NCBI RefSeq assembly: GCF_001577365.1 | Contig: NZ_CP014515.1 | Span: 62,001 to 126,000 of the forward strand | DNA length: 64,000 nt | Direction: 5' to 3' | From: Frondihabitans sp. PAMC 28766 | GTDB taxonomy: Bacteria; Actinomycetota; Actinomycetes; Actinomycetales; Microbacteriaceae | Shown here: positions 61,543 to 64,000 of the stretch, in pieces | How the letters are laid out: every line of letters begins with the position of its first letter | How positions within the stretch are numbered: the first letter of the stretch is position 1 | The notes under the pieces: generated by a model | What the model was told of the DNA's origin: nothing | The model's input: the letters and a program-made list of their open reading frames with translations, nothing else | Database searches by the model: none | Program-made: the position numbers and the translations under genes

Positions 61543-63162
61543 ATGTCAAAAGCAACGGATCACTCATCCCCCGATGATCAGAACCCGCGCGCCACTCCGG
61601 CACGCCGGACATTCCTCCTGGGGTCGGCCGCCACTGCGGCTGCCGGCGCCGCAGCGCTCTCTGGCCTCGGCGGTGCCGAGGCCGCGACGGCAGCCCCACT
61701 CCCGGATTACAGCACCCCGGCCGCCCTCGGCGGGGCCGCACGACCCCGGTCGCAAGGAACCCCGCAACGCCGAACACAGATCGGCATCGGCTACGAAACC
61801 TGGTTCGATGCCATCGGCTGGCCGCGCACCGAAGCCCAACCCGTCCTGGGTCACTACAGCTCCCTCGATGAACACGTCATCCGGCAACACGCCTTGTGGA
61901 TCACCTATGCCGGCATCGACCACATCATCGCCGATTGGTCCAATAACCTCGGCGGGAACTGGACCAGCGGCACCGCTGCCAAGATCATCGCCGGCACCGA
62001 CAAGGTGTTCGAGGTGTACGCGAAAATGCCCGAGCGGGCACGACCTCAGATCACGCTCCTGCTCGGTCTCGACAACGGTCAGGCCGGAACGACAAACTTC
62101 CTGGCCCAGGTCGATCAGGTCAAAACCAAATACCTCCAGAACGACACCTATCGAAACCTCCTCGTTCAGCACGATGGCAAACCGCTCCTGACCATTTACA
62201 CCGGCGCCCGCACCACCGATCCGCCGACATGGACGGACCCCGCTTTCACGGTCCGCTGGATGGGGGCGTTCCGCGAAATCGTCCTCAATCCCGGCGGCCA
62301 GTGGAGCTGGGTGGACCGGGTCGCATATGCAAACGGAGTCGAGACCCCTGAATCCGCCTTCGATACGACAGGGCTCGGCACCTGGACGGCCACCGGCCCC
62401 TGGGCCATCACGAAGCTGAACGCACAGCCCGCCTTCAACGTCACCGTGGAAACCACGATCGCCAGCTCACAGGCCCCAGCCGGCGCCAATCAGGCCACGG
62501 GCACTCTGACGAGTCCGCCGTTCACCATCACCGAGGGCGCCCTGTCCTTTAACGCCGTCGGCTTCGACATGAGTGCCGGAAGCGACCTCACCAGTCTCGA
62601 CGGACGAAACGTATACGTTCTGAAAGACGCCACGACCGGAGCTATCCTCCGCTGGGCGTCCCCTCCTGGGGACTCGACCCGCCTGTATGTGCGGCAGTGG
62701 AACGTTGCCGACCTCATCGGACGCCGGGTCGTGTTCCAAGCCGTCAATAACAGCACCCTCGGCAGCGGCCTGGGCTGGATGGGCTTCGACCGGGTATTCC
62801 AACAGCGCCCAGAACAGATGACCGCCGTCGTCGCCAACGCCGGGAACGAGGGACCCGGGTCGTTCGCCAACTGGGACGCCCACAACCGCAACTCCGGCGC
62901 CTATCTCGTCGAGATGATCAGCAACGCGTTCATCTACGAACCCGAATTTCTCACCATCCAGCAGTGGAACGAATTCGGCCGACCCGACCAGTGGAGCGTC
63001 GAAGGCAGCAACGATATCGAACCCACCAAGATCACCACCCTCGCCGGAGCCAACTCGGACGGGTGGGGCTATTACTACCTCAAACTCGTCCGTGACCTCG
63101 TCGACCAATACCGGTCCGGGAAGGCATTCCCCGCAGTGACCCTCGACACCCGCTACCCCTGA
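61543..63162 (+). CDS. Tat-exported glycoside hydrolase-like protein (GH71/GH99-type barrel)
   Basis: 539 residues from ATG 61543 (AAAGGAG 11 nt upstream). A twin-arginine signal ARRTFLLGSAATAAAGAAAL lies near residues 22-41. The mature N-terminal domain resembles the GH71/GH99-type TIM barrel: GIGYETWFDAIGWPRTEAQP, GIDHIIADWSNNLGGNW and QITLLLGLDNGQAG, with a late LTIQQWNEFGRPDQWS that could carry the acidic pair. A beta-sandwich insertion (GTLTSPPFTITEGALSFNAV) looks like a carbohydrate-binding module. The substrate is unknown; secretion fits an initial polysaccharide-processing role. Confidence 0.65.
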   Translation: MSKATDHSSPDDQNPRATPARRTFLLGSAATAAAGAAALSGLGGAEAATAAPLPDYSTPAALGGAARPRSQGTPQRRTQIGIGYETWFDAIGWPRTEAQPVLGHYSSLDEHVIRQHALWITYAGIDHIIADWSNNLGGNWTSGTAAKIIAGTDKVFEVYAKMPERARPQITLLLGLDNGQAGTTNFLAQVDQVKTKYLQNDTYRNLLVQHDGKPLLTIYTGARTTDPPTWTDPAFTVRWMGAFREIVLNPGGQWSWVDRVAYANGVETPESAFDTTGLGTWTATGPWAITKLNAQPAFNVTVETTIASSQAPAGANQATGTLTSPPFTITEGALSFNAVGFDMSAGSDLTSLDGRNVYVLKDATTGAILRWASPPGDSTRLYVRQWNVADLIGRRVVFQAVNNSTLGSGLGWMGFDRVFQQRPEQMTAVVANAGNEGPGSFANWDAHNRNSGAYLVEMISNAFIYEPEFLTIQQWNEFGRPDQWSVEGSNDIEPTKITTLAGANSDGWGYYYLKLVRDLVDQYRSGKAFPAVTLDTRYP

Positions 63163-63177
63163 GACGGCGAGGTCCCC

Positions 63178-64000
63178 ATGCTCCGATTCCAGCCCGACAC
63201 GGCCGTGGATGCGCGCGTTGGCGCGTCAGTGACACGATTGCTGCAACCTGACTATGCCCCGGACCTCGTCCTCACAGACGGGTGCGAAAGCGAATGGCCA
63301 GCCGACCGACCCGGCCGGCTCATCCTCGCGCTCTCGCACCTGTCCCAACTCACCGCCACCGTCAACCCACGCCTCGAACTCCTCGTTGCATGCTTACCTC
63401 AGTACCTGAACGAACAAGGCTACTTTGGGACAATCCAACAGGGCTTCGACGAGCAACAGCTCGCCGGACACGGCTGGCTCGTCTCCGGACTGCTCCACCA
63501 CTCCCACGTCACCCACGACGCGTCAGCAGAAGCCATAGCGAGGCGCATCGTGCGCAACCTCTTCCTCCCTCTTCGAGGACAGCTGGCCACCTACCCCGAG
63601 CCCCGCCACGACGCAGACGGTGCGGCCTCCGGGTCGATCGTCTCCAACGCCGGAACATGGTTGCTCAGCTCCGACACCTACGCCATTTTTATCAGCCTTG
63701 AAGCCCTCGTCTCCGCTTACGAGCGCTGGCGAGACCCTGCCATCAGCGACCTGATCAAGGAGTTCTTCGATCTCATCGAACGCGACGACCTCGTCGCTGG
63801 TCACGCCCAGTTGCACGCCACTATGACTGCCGCACGATGCGCCGCCATCTTCGCCCGCCTCTCTCACGACGATCGCGGGCTCCGGATCGCGCTCGGCTTG
63901 TACAACGACTACCGCACCCATGCCCGCACCCTCAACTCGGCGACGATCAACTGGTTCGGTCGCCCCGACACCTGGACCGAGCCCTGCGCCATGGTCGACA
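63178..64000 (+). CDS. Glycosidase of (alpha/alpha)6 type, partial
   Basis: 274 codons to the window edge, starting at ATG 63178 (GCGAGG upstream), 15 bp after the previous stop. The sequence MLRFQPDTAVDARVGASVTR, QYLNEQGYFGTIQQGFDEQQ, LAGHGWLVSGLLHHSHVTHD and NSATINWFGRPDTWTEPCAM resembles GH127-like/beta-L-arabinofuranosidase-type barrels. No signal peptide, so it acts inside on imported fragments. The family is a best guess because the C-terminal half is outside the window. Confidence 0.6.
   Translation, partial: MLRFQPDTAVDARVGASVTRLLQPDYAPDLVLTDGCESEWPADRPGRLILALSHLSQLTATVNPRLELLVACLPQYLNEQGYFGTIQQGFDEQQLAGHGWLVSGLLHHSHVTHDASAEAIARRIVRNLFLPLRGQLATYPEPRHDADGAASGSIVSNAGTWLLSSDTYAIFISLEALVSAYERWRDPAISDLIKEFFDLIERDDLVAGHAQLHATMTAARCAAIFARLSHDDRGLRIALGLYNDYRTHARTLNSATINWFGRPDTWTEPCAMVD

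Overview
The window is high-GC DNA with Gram-positive actinobacterial traits: GTG starts, overlapping GTGA/ATGA gene junctions, an actinobacterial LAxTG sorting motif and a SigK-type ECF sigma factor. Rhamnose catabolism, plant-glycan glycosidases and an ice-binding-type surface protein suggest a soil, plant or cold-habitat actinobacterium, possibly a Microbacteriaceae. That placement is inference.

Region 1 (1-11 kb): a truncated RHS gene ends at a small inverted-repeat element. Then comes a minus-strand operon: carbamoyltransferase, nitrate/taurine-type ABC importer, HyuA and HyuB (hydantoinase/oxoprolinase family). Two IS3-family elements damage it. One splits hyuB with a perfect 3-bp target duplication. 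The other separates the carbamoyltransferase from a binding-protein gene that has lost its 5' end.

Region 2 (11-35.7 kb): a mosaic mobile island. It holds serine recombinases with res-like sites, a nucleotidyltransferase/HTH pair resembling an AbiE-type toxin-antitoxin system, two inverted HNH paralogues enclosing a MobF relaxase and an opposing relaxase fragment, a putative oriT and accessory protein, DUF3800, and many short translationally coupled genes. It also holds a truncated MmeI-like restriction enzyme, a third IS3-type element, an RHS toxin with a probable immunity gene, an ice-binding-type adhesin, sigK, a second copy of the inverted-repeat element and an IS21 remnant.

Region 3 (35.7-42.6 kb): small hypothetical genes, a lipoprotein, an APC-type permease, a divergent SDR/XRE regulator pair, and a P-loop gene cut by another IS3-family element.

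Region 4 (42.6-64 kb): an L-rhamnose/rhamnoside utilisation locus. rhaI, a bifunctional aldolase/dehydrogenase and rhaB form one operon. A sugar ABC transporter, a GH78 alpha-L-rhamnosidase and a LacI regulator form a second. A second GH78, a decayed GH43, a GH37/GH63-like glycosidase, a Tat-exported hydrolase-like protein and a partial (alpha/alpha)6-type glycosidase run the other way. Copies of a LacI-type palindrome (core TGAWACGWWTCA) lie in front of all these transcription units, so they probably form one regulon that imports rhamnosides, releases rhamnose and degrades it to dihydroxyacetone phosphate and lactate.

No rRNA, tRNA or CRISPR array was seen.
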